From NCBI RefSeq assembly GCF_002479325.1, contig NZ_DLMO01000100.1, positions 1 through 11,455 on the forward strand: a DNA stretch of 11,455 bases, in the 5' to 3' direction. The DNA is from Brevundimonas sp. UBA7534. GTDB lineage: Bacteria; Pseudomonadota; Alphaproteobacteria; Caulobacterales; Caulobacteraceae. This document shows, piece after piece, positions 1 to 5,769 of the stretch. The notes beneath the pieces were generated by a model. That model ran no database searches. It was not told where the DNA came from and was given only the letters and a program-made list of their open reading frames with translations. How positions within the stretch are numbered: the stretch's first letter is position 1; every line of letters starts with the position of its first letter. The translations under genes were made by a program, and so were the position numbers.

Positions 1-581
1 TCGTCGTGGATGCGGAACACGAACGGCAGGACGCCGACCGCCAGGATCGCGGCCAGGGCGCCGTAGCGGGCCCCGTCCTGCATCAGCTAGCCTCCGACAA
101 GGGCCGCTCCGACCATGTTTCCCAAAGGATAGCTGACGCCCATCACCGCCGACAGGCGCCCCCGCGCCGTCACTGGCACGCGGTCGGCGAACAGGGCCAG
201 GAGCGCCGCCAGCAGGGCGTTGAACCCGATCTGGAACAGCACCACCCCCGCCGTCAGCGCCGCGCCCGTGGTCGCCGTCGCGATCACCGCATAGGCCGCC
301 AGCACCCCCGCGACCCCGCCCGCCATCCAGGGCCGCCGGCGTCCCAGGCGCGAGCGCGTGCGGTCGCTCAGCACCCCGGCCACGACGTTGGAGACCGCCG
401 CCGTGATCGCCCCCCAGAACAGGGCGGTGCTCAGAATGGCTTCCTTGGCCTCGGCGTCGATCGCCTCGGCCCGCAAGGGGACCAGCATTCCCAGAAGCGG
501 CGCCATGGCGATGAAGGCCGCCAGATAGGCGACGCCAAGTCCGATCATGAACGCTGGCGACGGCGCCGTTCCATCCCGCAT
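1..581 (-). pseudogene. MFS transporter (GPH-like), interrupted by an in-frame TAG, partial at window edge
   Basis: The start ATG at 581-579 has a GGGAGGG ribosome-binding site about six bases upstream, 20 bases after the ymdB stop. The first 164 codons encode about four hydrophobic helices. Between helices 2 and 3 is the cytoplasmic loop motif DRTRSRLGRRRPW, typical of major-facilitator proteins of the glycoside-pentoside-hexuronide:cation symporter type, so a sugar or glycoside is a possible substrate (inference). The frame then meets TAG at 89-87. Directly beyond it, in the same frame, the sequence continues as LMQDGARYGALAAILAVGVL, a plausible next helix, and stays open to position 1. This is therefore a nonsense mutation and not a frameshift. 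A 164-residue product would lack most of a 12-helix transporter, so the allele is probably inactive unless the stop is a sequencing error or is read through. The rest of the gene lies outside the window. Confidence 0.75.
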
Positions 582-601
582 GACGCCCTCCCGGCGTGGC
601 G

Positions 602-1423
602 TCAGACCACCGGCACCGCTTGGCTCAGCCTTCCGCCGACGCGGATCGGCTCGACGCGCGTGGCCAGGCCGGTGCGGTCGTCGGTTTCGACGAAGACGCC
701 GCACACCGTCGCCGGGCCCGAGGCGGGAGTGTAGCGGCCGCCGGAGATGCGGGTGGTGAAGCGGCGCAGCGGCTCGTCCTTCTCGTTGCCGATGACGCTG
801 TCGTAGTCGCAGCAGCCGCCGGCGTCGGTCTGATAGGCCGTGCCGCCGGGCAGGATCTGGCAGTCGGCGGTCGGGACGTGGGTATGGGTGCCCACGACCA
901 GGCTGGCGCGTCCGTCGCAGAAGTGGCCCATGGCCATCTTCTCCGAGGTCGCCTCGCAATGCATGTCGACGATAACCGCGTCGGCCACGGCGCCCAGGGG
1001 GGCGGCGGCCAGTTCGCGCTCGACCGCGCCGAAGGGATCGTCCATCGGGTCCATGTGCACCCGCCCCAGCACGTTCATCACCAGGACGGTGCGGCCGCTG
1101 TCGGTCTCGAACAGGTTGGCCCCGGCGCCCGGCGCGTCCATCAGGCGCGGATAGTTGGCCGGCCGGATCAGCCGCGGCTCGCGCACGATGTAGGTCAGGG
1201 CCTCGCGCTGGTCCCAGCTGTGGTTGCCCAGGGTCAGGCAGTCCGCGCCCGCCATGAACAGTTCGCGCGCCGTATTCTCGGTGATGCCGAACCCACCCGC
1301 CGCGTTCTCGGCGTTGACCACCACGAAGTCGAGCTTCAGGTCGCGCTTCAGGCCCGGAAGATGGTCGCTGATCCCGTCACGGCCGGACTTGCCGATGACG
1401 TCGCCGAAGAAGGCCAGTCTCAA
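602..1423 (-). CDS. ymdB: YmdB/TIGR00282-family metallophosphoesterase
   Basis: This 273-residue protein is a cytoplasmic calcineurin-like metallophosphoesterase. In Bacillus the family member YmdB hydrolyses cyclic nucleotides; the substrate here is unknown. The metal-site motifs are in the family order: GDVIG with D8, NAENAAGG with E39/N40, GNHSWD with N67/H68, DMHCEATSEK with H155, and GTHTHVPTAD with H180/H182. Length and motif spacing are complete. I chose TTG at 1423 because family members begin M-R-L-x-F-F-G-D and because GGAGG lies seven bases upstream. An upstream ATG at 1450 would add nine residues that lie inside vapC. The TTG start overlaps the vapC TGA stop, so the two are likely translationally coupled. 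The MFS gene follows 20 bases downstream. In related bacteria this gene often follows 5-FCL directly (recalled, not searched). Confidence 0.9.
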   Translation of the reverse strand: MRLAFFGDVIGKSGRDGISDHLPGLKRDLKLDFVVVNAENAAGGFGITENTARELFMAGADCLTLGNHSWDQREALTYIVREPRLIRPANYPRLMDAPGAGANLFETDSGRTVLVMNVLGRVHMDPMDDPFGAVERELAAAPLGAVADAVIVDMHCEATSEKMAMGHFCDGRASLVVGTHTHVPTADCQILPGGTAYQTDAGGCCDYDSVIGNEKDEPLRRFTTRISGGRYTPASGPATVCGVFVETDDRTGLATRVEPIRVGGRLSQAVPVV

Positions 1424-1830
1424 ATCATGTCCTCCGCCCAGTCCTGGCATCGCAGGGCTGGGACGCGTTGGAACTCCGCCAGATTGCCGGTCAACAGCAA
1501 CAGTCCGCGACTGCGCGCATGAGCCGCGATCAGGGTGTCGTAGGCGCCGATCGGCGTCCCTGCCCGACGCAGATGAACCGTGATTTCGGCGGCATGGGCC
1601 GCAGCGGCGTCATCGAAATCCAGCAAGGTCAGACGTTCGGCGAAATCCTCGACCTCGGTTCTGTGATGGTCCGGTCGCGACGACAACCGCGCGCCCTGCA
1701 ACAGTTCCATCAAGACCACAGAAGAGAGGCACAGTCTGTCGGCGTTAAGCTTGAACTGTTCCCGCAAAGCGCCCGAGCGATCACGCAGCGCGCGAACGCA
1801 GACGCTGGTGTCCAGCATGATTTCCAGCAT
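1420..1830 (-). CDS. vapC: VapC toxin, PIN-domain ribonuclease (tRNA-fMet-specific type)
   Basis: This is a 136-residue single PIN domain. The N-terminus MLEIMLDTSVCV, the SSVVLMELLQGA segment, YDTLIAAHARSRGLLL and the tail TGNLAEFQRVPALRCQDW match the VapC subgroup that cuts initiator tRNA in enterobacteria. Acidic Mg-site residues are D7, E42 and D98, with N116/E119 in the fourth motif region. All expected catalytic residues are present, so the toxin looks intact. The start at 1830 overlaps the vapB stop by one base (TGATG) and has no ribosome-binding site of its own, so it should be made only with the antitoxin. A longer frame reaching 1914 exists but overlaps vapB and has no homologous look. 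The 3' end overlaps the TTG start of ymdB. Base composition is visibly AT-richer than the flanking genes, consistent with acquisition by transfer. The tRNA target is inferred from the family. Confidence 0.93.
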   Translation of the reverse strand: MLEIMLDTSVCVRALRDRSGALREQFKLNADRLCLSSVVLMELLQGARLSSRPDHHRTEVEDFAERLTLLDFDDAAAAHAAEITVHLRRAGTPIGAYDTLIAAHARSRGLLLLTGNLAEFQRVPALRCQDWAEDMI

Positions 1831-2063
1831 CAGTCGAACGAGATCGTCGTGTCGTCCACGGGATCGACGGGCTCTTCGATGTCGATGCCCGGGCGGTCGA
1901 AGAAGTCGTCCCACATGGCGTTGGCCGGCACGAGAAGCAGTCCTCGGCCCTCCTTGATGACGCGGAGTTCCTTGACGTCTTCGGGAAAGGCGGCGGCCTT
2001 GGGCAGACGGACCGCCTGGGATCGGTTCGACTTGAAGACCGTGGCTTTCAGGGGCGCGCTCAT
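1830..2063 (-). CDS. vapB: VapB antitoxin, AbrB/SpoVT-type DNA-binding protein
   Basis: This 77-residue antitoxin has an N-terminal swapped-hairpin AbrB-type DNA-binding half, with the hallmark KATVFKSNRSQAVRLPKAAAF around residues 6-26. The acidic, disordered-looking C-terminal half, about residues 50-77 (DDFFDRPGIDIEEPVDPVDD), is the part that normally wraps the cognate VapC. It neutralises VapC and, with it, represses its own promoter (family knowledge). ATG at 2063 is chosen because it begins the conserved half. An upstream ATG at 2120 lies inside fau and adds non-conserved residues. There is no Shine-Dalgarno sequence before 2063, and a predicted -10 box ends only six bases upstream, so the mRNA may be leaderless. 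It partners vapC through a TGATG junction. Confidence 0.93.
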   Translation of the reverse strand: MSAPLKATVFKSNRSQAVRLPKAAAFPEDVKELRVIKEGRGLLLVPANAMWDDFFDRPGIDIEEPVDPVDDTTISFD

Positions 2064-2069
2064 GGTCGG

Positions 2070-2098
2070 AGAATGATGGACGGCCTGGAATATGTCAA
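2070..2098 (-). promoter_or_regulatory. Predicted sigma-70-type promoter of vapBC
   Basis: On the minus strand TTGACA (2098-2093) is followed after 17 bases by CATTCT (2075-2070). The -35 box is a perfect consensus and the -10 box is weak. It overlaps the last codons and stop of fau. Transcription would begin near 2063, essentially at the A of the vapB ATG, which fits the absence of a ribosome-binding site. The call is by pattern only. Confidence 0.45.
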
Positions 2099-2110
2099 CG
2101 GGATATGCCA
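2086..2110. promoter_or_regulatory. Imperfect inverted repeat over the vapB -35 box, candidate VapBC operator
   Basis: TGGAATAT (2086-2093) and ATATGCCA (2103-2110) are inverted repeats with one mismatch in eight and a nine-base spacer. They enclose the TTGACA box. VapB-type AbrB proteins bind such short inverted repeats at their own promoters, so the position fits autoregulation. The half-sites also fall inside the 3' coding end of fau, so some similarity to a palindrome could be chance. Confidence 0.4.
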
Positions 2111-2649
2111 ACTGTCGCATACCCCGCCTCGGTTAGGACGCCGTCCAGGCGCACGTCGTGCGGATCGAGCGCCAGCCGCTCGACGGCCTGTCCCGCATAG
2201 GCGAAACCGATCCTCACGGCGTCCGGACGGGCGGCGAAGGTGCGATCATAGTAGCCGCCGCCCTGCCCCAGGCGCCCGCCTTGCGCGTCGAAGGCCAGCA
2301 GGGGCGTGACGACCAGGTCGGGATCGACGACCTCGGCCAGCGGCAGCGGCGCGGGACACCCGGCCACATCCAACTCCAGCGGGTCGCCGAACGACCAGGC
2401 GCGAAAGATCATCGGGGCGGCGCGTTCCAGAACCACGGGCAGACACAGCCGGCGCCCGGCCGCTTCCAGCGCCATCGCCAGGGCGTCGGTGTCCAGTTCC
2501 GATCCCATGGCGCGATAAAGGGCCACCACCTGACCGGGCGGCAGCCGTCCGGCGTGACCGGCCGCGCGCGCGGCCGCGGTCGGATCGGCCTGGGCCAGCC
2601 GCTTTCGTCGGGCGCGAGCGGCTGATCTCAACTCATGCTTGTCGGACAT
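2095..2649 (-). CDS. fau: 5-formyltetrahydrofolate cyclo-ligase (5-FCL, MTHFS)
   Basis: This enzyme converts 5-formyl-THF plus ATP to 5,10-methenyl-THF, returning stored folate to one-carbon metabolism in the cytoplasm. The 184-residue length is normal. Visible family features are the basic N-terminal helix (LRSAARARRKRL), the substrate-loop GSELDT around residues 49-54, LVVTPLLAFD at 112-121, and the nucleotide-binding signature GGRLGQGGGYYDRT at 124-137. The ATG at 2649 begins at the usual family position, though no purine-rich ribosome-binding site is obvious before it. It lies downstream of the 6S RNA gene on the same strand. That ssrS-fau arrangement is conserved widely in proteobacteria, so fau may be made from 6S read-through transcripts. 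Its stop overlaps the predicted vapB promoter. Confidence 0.95.
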   Translation of the reverse strand: MSDKHELRSAARARRKRLAQADPTAAARAAGHAGRLPPGQVVALYRAMGSELDTDALAMALEAAGRRLCLPVVLERAAPMIFRAWSFGDPLELDVAGCPAPLPLAEVVDPDLVVTPLLAFDAQGGRLGQGGGYYDRTFAARPDAVRIGFAYAGQAVERLALDPHDVRLDGVLTEAGYATVGISR

Positions 2650-2704
2650 GACGGGGGCGTTCTAGCCGCGCGCGACCGCGTCGCCAGCGGTAGCGCTCAA
2701 AAGG

Positions 2705-2860
2705 GAAAGGGTGGCGGCGCCGCGTGAACCGTGAAGGGCGGTTTAAATCCTCTCGACCTGGGTAGCCAGGTGGGCTCCGTGTGCCCGGGCCCTCGAGCCC
2801 AAACAGGGACAGATCCCTTCGAGTGAATTAAGGTCGCGAGGAAATGTTGCCTTCGACGAG
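2705..2860 (-). ncRNA. ssrS: 6S RNA (SsrS), RNA polymerase-binding regulatory RNA
   Basis: The zapA-fau gap has no plausible protein gene, but on the minus strand it carries a 6S-like long hairpin. Closing-stem segments CGCG-ACC (2838-2832) and GGT-TCA-CGCG (2730-2721) pair with a small bulge. CTCGA (2823-2819) pairs with TCGAG (2756-2752). AGGGA/TCCCT (2818-2814/2809-2805) forms a hairpin, GGGCTC pairs with GAGCCC (2800-2795/2777-2772), and ACCTGG-CTAC-CCAGGT (2771-2756) is a terminal hairpin. The AT-rich TTAATTCA and ATTTAAA strands face each other across the central region. This resembles alphaproteobacterial 6S RNAs as I recall them, and the location between zapA and 5-FCL is diagnostic. 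6S RNA binds housekeeping RNA polymerase as a promoter mimic in stationary phase. Both ends are approximate; the 5' end could reach about 2880. Confidence 0.87.
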
Positions 2861-2886
2861 GGCCGCAGCAGGACCCGCCGTCGCGC

Positions 2887-2916
2887 AAGATAGGCGTTCG
2901 CCGCCTCGCGCGCCAG
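2887..2916 (-). promoter_or_regulatory. Candidate promoter of the 6S RNA gene
   Basis: On the minus strand CTGGCG (2916-2911) and TATCTT (2892-2887) are 18 bases apart, ahead of the 6S hairpin and 32 bases past the zapA stop. The -10 box sits in an otherwise GC-rich stretch, which makes it stand out. The -35 box is only a partial match to the TTGACG form common in Caulobacterales. Confidence 0.35.
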
Positions 2917-2947
2917 AGCGCCATGCACGATCAGACGCGCTGGGTCG

Positions 2948-3253
2948 TCAGACGCTCTGGGCGATCTTCTCGATCCGGGCGGCCACGGCGTTCAGCGCCT
3001 CGGCCACGCCGTCGGAAGGCGCAGCGGCGAGCGCGGCCGAAATCTTGCCGCCCTTCGCTTCCTGCAGTTCGTCGGCCAGGATCAGCGCCGACATCAAAAA
3101 CAGCCGCAGATCACCGACATTGCCCACGCTGTCGGCCACCGCGCGGACCTGGGCGTCGAACTGCCGGGCCAGGGCGCGCACGCGGTCCTCCTGGCCATCG
3201 GCGCAGCCGACGGCGTAGGGCCGCCCGTTCACCTCGACCGTCACCGTGGCCAT
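2948..3253 (-). CDS. zapA: Cell division protein ZapA
   Basis: ZapA is a small cytoplasmic protein that binds FtsZ and promotes bundling and alignment of filaments in the division ring. The 101 residues show the family's N-terminal globular part, MATVTVEVNGRPYAVGC, then an acidic turn and the helix EDRVRALARQFDAQV. The GNVGDLRLFLMSALILADEL helix follows and leads into a C-terminal coiled-coil-like segment ending ARIEKIAQSV. The start is set by ATG at 3253, with GGAAGGGG about eight bases upstream. That start overlaps the zauP TGA (TGATG), so the two are translationally coupled. The 6S RNA gene follows downstream. Confidence 0.95.
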   Translation of the reverse strand: MATVTVEVNGRPYAVGCADGQEDRVRALARQFDAQVRAVADSVGNVGDLRLFLMSALILADELQEAKGGKISAALAAAPSDGVAEALNAVAARIEKIAQSV

Positions 3254-3504
3254 CAGTCGGCCCCTTCCGTTTCGGCCAGCACCTCCCGCACCGCCTCGGC
3301 GGCGCGGGCCAGGGCCTGAGACGCCTCGCGCCCTGCCGCCTCAAGCTCGGCCACGCGTGCGGCCTCGGGCCGGGGTGCGAACAGGTCGTCGTCCGGTATC
3401 GGCGGCGCCGAGGCCGGGCGCGCCTTCAGGTCCAGGATCTTGCGTTCCAGTTCGGCCAGGGCCCGGTCGATGCGGGCCCGTGCGGCCGTGGTGGCGTCGG
3501 CCAT
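3253..3504 (-). CDS. zauP: ZauP-like coiled-coil protein (ZapA upstream protein)
   Basis: This 83-residue protein has no catalytic motifs. Residues 5-28 (ATTAARARIDRALAELERKILDLK) form one charged heptad-rich helix. A short Pro/Asp linker (ASAPPIPDDDLFAPRP) follows, and residues 50-83 form a second Ala/Glu-rich helix (VAELEAAGREASQALARAAE). This is the layout and location of Caulobacter ZauP, which partners ZapA to focus the Z-ring; the identification rests on position, size and coiled-coil character. ATG at 3504 is preceded by AAGGAGCGA. Its stop overlaps the zapA start. It is transcribed away from tkt across a short shared promoter region. It could equally be labelled a DUF4164-type hypothetical protein. 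Confidence 0.8.
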   Translation of the reverse strand: MADATTAARARIDRALAELERKILDLKARPASAPPIPDDDLFAPRPEAARVAELEAAGREASQALARAAEAVREVLAETEGAD

Positions 3505-3525
3505 CGGTCGCTCCTTCAGATTCCG

Positions 3526-3554
3526 TATAGAACCCGAGGACGCGTCGGGGTAAA
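3526..3554 (-). promoter_or_regulatory. Predicted promoter of zauP-zapA
   Basis: On the minus strand TTTACC (3554-3549) and TCTATA (3531-3526) are separated by 17 bases, 22 bases before the zauP ATG. It is the only AT-rich -10-like hexamer in the zauP-tkt gap. The -35 box overlaps one arm of a 7-base inverted repeat, AAGGCGG 3553-3559 with CCGCCTT 3575-3581. No comparably clear promoter was seen for tkt on the other strand. Confidence 0.45.
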
Positions 3555-3600
3555 GGCGGCGCGCCCCTGTTTTTCCGCCTTCCGACGAAAGGTCTCCGCC

Positions 3601-5592
3601 GTGACCGACGCCAAAGCCGCACCCAAGGCCACGCCCGAGCAGATGGCCAACGCCATCCGCGTCCTCGCCATGGACGGGGTCGAGAAGGCCAAGTCCGGCC
3701 ATCCGGGCATGCCGATGGGCATGGCCGACGTGGCGACGGTGCTGTTTTCCAAGTTCCTGAAGTTCGACGCGAGCCGCCCCGACTGGGCCGACCGCGACCG
3801 CTTCATCCTGTCGGCGGGCCACGGCTCGATGCTGATCTACGCCCTTTTGCACCTGACCGGCTACAAGGCGGCGACCAAGGAGGAACTGTCCAACTTCCGT
3901 CAGTGGGGATCGAAGACCGCAGGCCACCCGGAATACGGCCACATGCCCGGCGTCGAGGTCACGACCGGCCCGCTGGGCCAGGGGCTGGCGACGTCGGTGG
4001 GCTTCGCCCTGGCCGAGCGTCATCTGGCGGCGAAGTACGGCGAGGATCTGGTCGATCACCGCACCTGGGTGATCGCGGGCGACGGCTGCCTGATGGAGGG
4101 CGTGTCGCAGGAAGCCATCGCCCTGGCCGGCCGGCTGAAGCTGTCGAAGCTGACCGTGCTGTGGGACGACAACGAGATCACCATCGACGGCAAGGTGTCG
4201 CTGTCGGACGCCACCGATCAGAAGGCGCGCTTCAAGGCCGCCGGCTGGGCCGTGCGCGTCATCGACGGCCACTCGATGAGCGAGATCAAGGCCGCGCTGA
4301 AGTGGGCCACGCGCCAGGACAAGCCGACGCTGATCGCCTGCAAGACTAAGATCGGCAAGGGCGCCGCCACCATGGAAGGCAGCCACAAGACGCACGGCGC
4401 GGCCCTGGGCGCCGCCGAGATCGCGGCCACGCGGCTTGGTCTGGCCTGGGACCACGATCCGTTCGAAATGCCCGAGACCATCCTGTCGGCCTGGCGCAAG
4501 GTCGGCCGTCGCGGCGCCAAGGACCGCAAGGCCTGGGAGGCGCGTCTGGCCGCCTCGGCCCAGGCGACGGACTTCACTCGCGCGATGAAGGGCGACCTGC
4601 CGGAAGGCGCCTTCGACGCCCTGAACGCCAAGATCGCCGAACTGGTCGAGACCCAACCCGCCCAGGCCACCCGCCAGTCGTCCGGCGCCGCGCTGGAACA
4701 GGTGTTCGCCGCCATCCCCGAACTGGTCGGCGGCTCGGCCGACCTGACGGGATCGAACAACACCTTCGTCAAGGACACGCCGATCCTGGACGCGCCGACC
4801 TATGAAGGGCGCTACGTCAACTGGGGCATCCGCGAGTTCGGCATGGCCGCGGCGATGAACGGCCTGGCCCTGCATGGCGGTGTCATCCCCTATGGCGGCA
4901 CCTTCATGGTGTTCTCGGACTACAGCCGGCCGGCCATCCGCCTGGGCGCCCTGATGGGCGTGCGGGCGATCCATGTCCTGACCCACGATTCGATCGGCCT
5001 GGGCGAGGACGGCCCCACCCACCAGCCGGTCGAGCACCTGGCCGCCCTGCGCGCCATTCCGAACCTGCTGGTCTTCCGCCCCGCCGACACGGTCGAGGCC
5101 ATGGAATGCTGGAAGGTCGCGCTGGAAACGAAGACCGCCCCCTCGGCCCTGGCCCTGTCTCGCCAGAAGACCCCGGCGGTCCGCACGGTCGCGTCTTCGG
5201 AAAACCTGTCGGCCAAGGGCGCCTATGAGATCAAGGCCGCGAACGGAGAGGCCAAGGTCACCCTGTTCGGCACGGGCACGGAACTGGCGCTGGCGCTGAA
5301 GGCGGCCGAGACCCTGGAAGCCGAAGGGACGCCGACCCGCGTCGTCTCCGTCCCCTGCTTCGAACTGTTCGAACAGCAGGACGCCGCCTACCAGGCCTCG
5401 CTCATCGGCCGCGGCACGGTGCGCGTGGCGGTGGAAGCCGCCATCAAGCAGGGCTGGGAGCGTTTCATCGGCGAGGACGGCGCCTTCGTCGGCATGAGCG
5501 GCTTCGGCGCCTCGGCCCCGGCTGAGGTGCTCTATGAGAAGTTCGGCATCACGGCCGAAGCGGTGGTCGCGGCGGCCAAGGCGCGGCTTTAA
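3601..5592 (+). CDS. tkt: Transketolase
   Basis: This is a thiamine-diphosphate enzyme of the pentose phosphate pathway that moves two-carbon ketol units between sugar phosphates. Its 663 residues are full length. Visible active-site elements: SGHPGMPMGMAD with H34, GHGS with H74, the GPLGQG loop at 123-128, and the ThDP/Mg motif GDGCLMEG ending in N191 (D161 and N191 as metal ligands). Further on are SHKTHGAALG, the catalytic glutamate E412 in NWGIREFGMAAAMNG, and H474 in GLGEDGPTHQPVEH. Domains in order are the ThDP-binding half, the pyrimidine-binding half and the C-terminal Rossmann-like domain. GTG at 3601 is chosen because GAAAGG lies eight bases upstream and the N-terminus then matches the family's length. 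ATG at 3643 would remove 14 residues. The same frame is open further upstream but only opposite zauP and zapA. It ends before a large inverted repeat. Confidence 0.97.
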   Translation: MTDAKAAPKATPEQMANAIRVLAMDGVEKAKSGHPGMPMGMADVATVLFSKFLKFDASRPDWADRDRFILSAGHGSMLIYALLHLTGYKAATKEELSNFRQWGSKTAGHPEYGHMPGVEVTTGPLGQGLATSVGFALAERHLAAKYGEDLVDHRTWVIAGDGCLMEGVSQEAIALAGRLKLSKLTVLWDDNEITIDGKVSLSDATDQKARFKAAGWAVRVIDGHSMSEIKAALKWATRQDKPTLIACKTKIGKGAATMEGSHKTHGAALGAAEIAATRLGLAWDHDPFEMPETILSAWRKVGRRGAKDRKAWEARLAASAQATDFTRAMKGDLPEGAFDALNAKIAELVETQPAQATRQSSGAALEQVFAAIPELVGGSADLTGSNNTFVKDTPILDAPTYEGRYVNWGIREFGMAAAMNGLALHGGVIPYGGTFMVFSDYSRPAIRLGALMGVRAIHVLTHDSIGLGEDGPTHQPVEHLAALRAIPNLLVFRPADTVEAMECWKVALETKTAPSALALSRQKTPAVRTVASSENLSAKGAYEIKAANGEAKVTLFGTGTELALALKAAETLEAEGTPTRVVSVPCFELFEQQDAAYQASLIGRGTVRVAVEAAIKQGWERFIGEDGAFVGMSGFGASAPAEVLYEKFGITAEAVVAAAKARL

Positions 5593-5601
5593 TCTTCGTC
5601 A

Positions 5602-5750
5602 TCCTCCGGCAAGCCGCGAAGCGGCGCAGATCGGGGGACCCAGCGGCGCGCGAGAGCGCGAACCTGTCACGAACGCCGCCGCTGGTGCTGTTGAACCATT
5701 TCGCCTTCGGCGCCGCTGGGTCCCCCGGTCTCGCTGCGCTCGCCGGAGGA
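5602..5750. repeat. Large two-armed intergenic inverted repeat (REPIN-like) between tkt and purT
   Basis: Outer arms TCCTCCGGC (5602-5610) and GCCGGAGGA (5742-5750) are exact inverted repeats. Inner arms of 17 bases, GGGGGACCCAGCGGCGC (5633-5649) and its exact complement at 5710-5726, lie inside them. Between outer and inner arms are dissimilar segments: the left one holds its own hairpin GCCGC-GAA-GCGGC (5613-5625), and the right one reads GAGCGCAGCGAG on the minus strand. The 60-base centre includes a local hairpin CGCGC-GAGA-GCGCG (5647-5660). The element fills almost the whole tkt-purT gap. No U-tract follows, so intrinsic termination is uncertain, but such a structure probably limits tkt read-through or protects its 3' end. 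Confidence 0.85.
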
Positions 5751-5769
5751 GGACGAAAGGAAGACGTCG

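Noticed and set aside
1..90. Frameshift as explanation for the MFS truncation, or a separate small gene starting at the ATG at 83
   Set aside because: The downstream sequence is in the same frame as the upstream part, so a nonsense codon suffices. The ATG after the stop lies at the start of an ordinary transporter helix with no ribosome-binding site.
2672..2684. GCGAC-CGC-GTCGC hairpin between the 6S RNA and fau as a terminator
   Set aside because: The stem is only five bases, no U-tract follows on the minus strand, and such short hairpins are common by chance at this GC content.
2697..2928. Small minus-strand ORFs across the zapA-fau gap (for example MHGALAREAANAYLARRRVL...)
   Set aside because: They overlap the structured 6S RNA gene, have no ribosome-binding site or protein-like features, and are a typical artefact over ssrS.
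2923..3600. In-frame open extension of tkt upstream to about 2923
   Set aside because: It is antisense to zapA, zauP and part of the 6S region, its translation is Arg/Pro-rich, and transketolase length is already complete from 3601.
3253..5037. 594-codon minus-strand frame opposite tkt
   Set aside because: It is a high-GC antisense shadow; only its last 83 codons (zauP) are real and have their own start.
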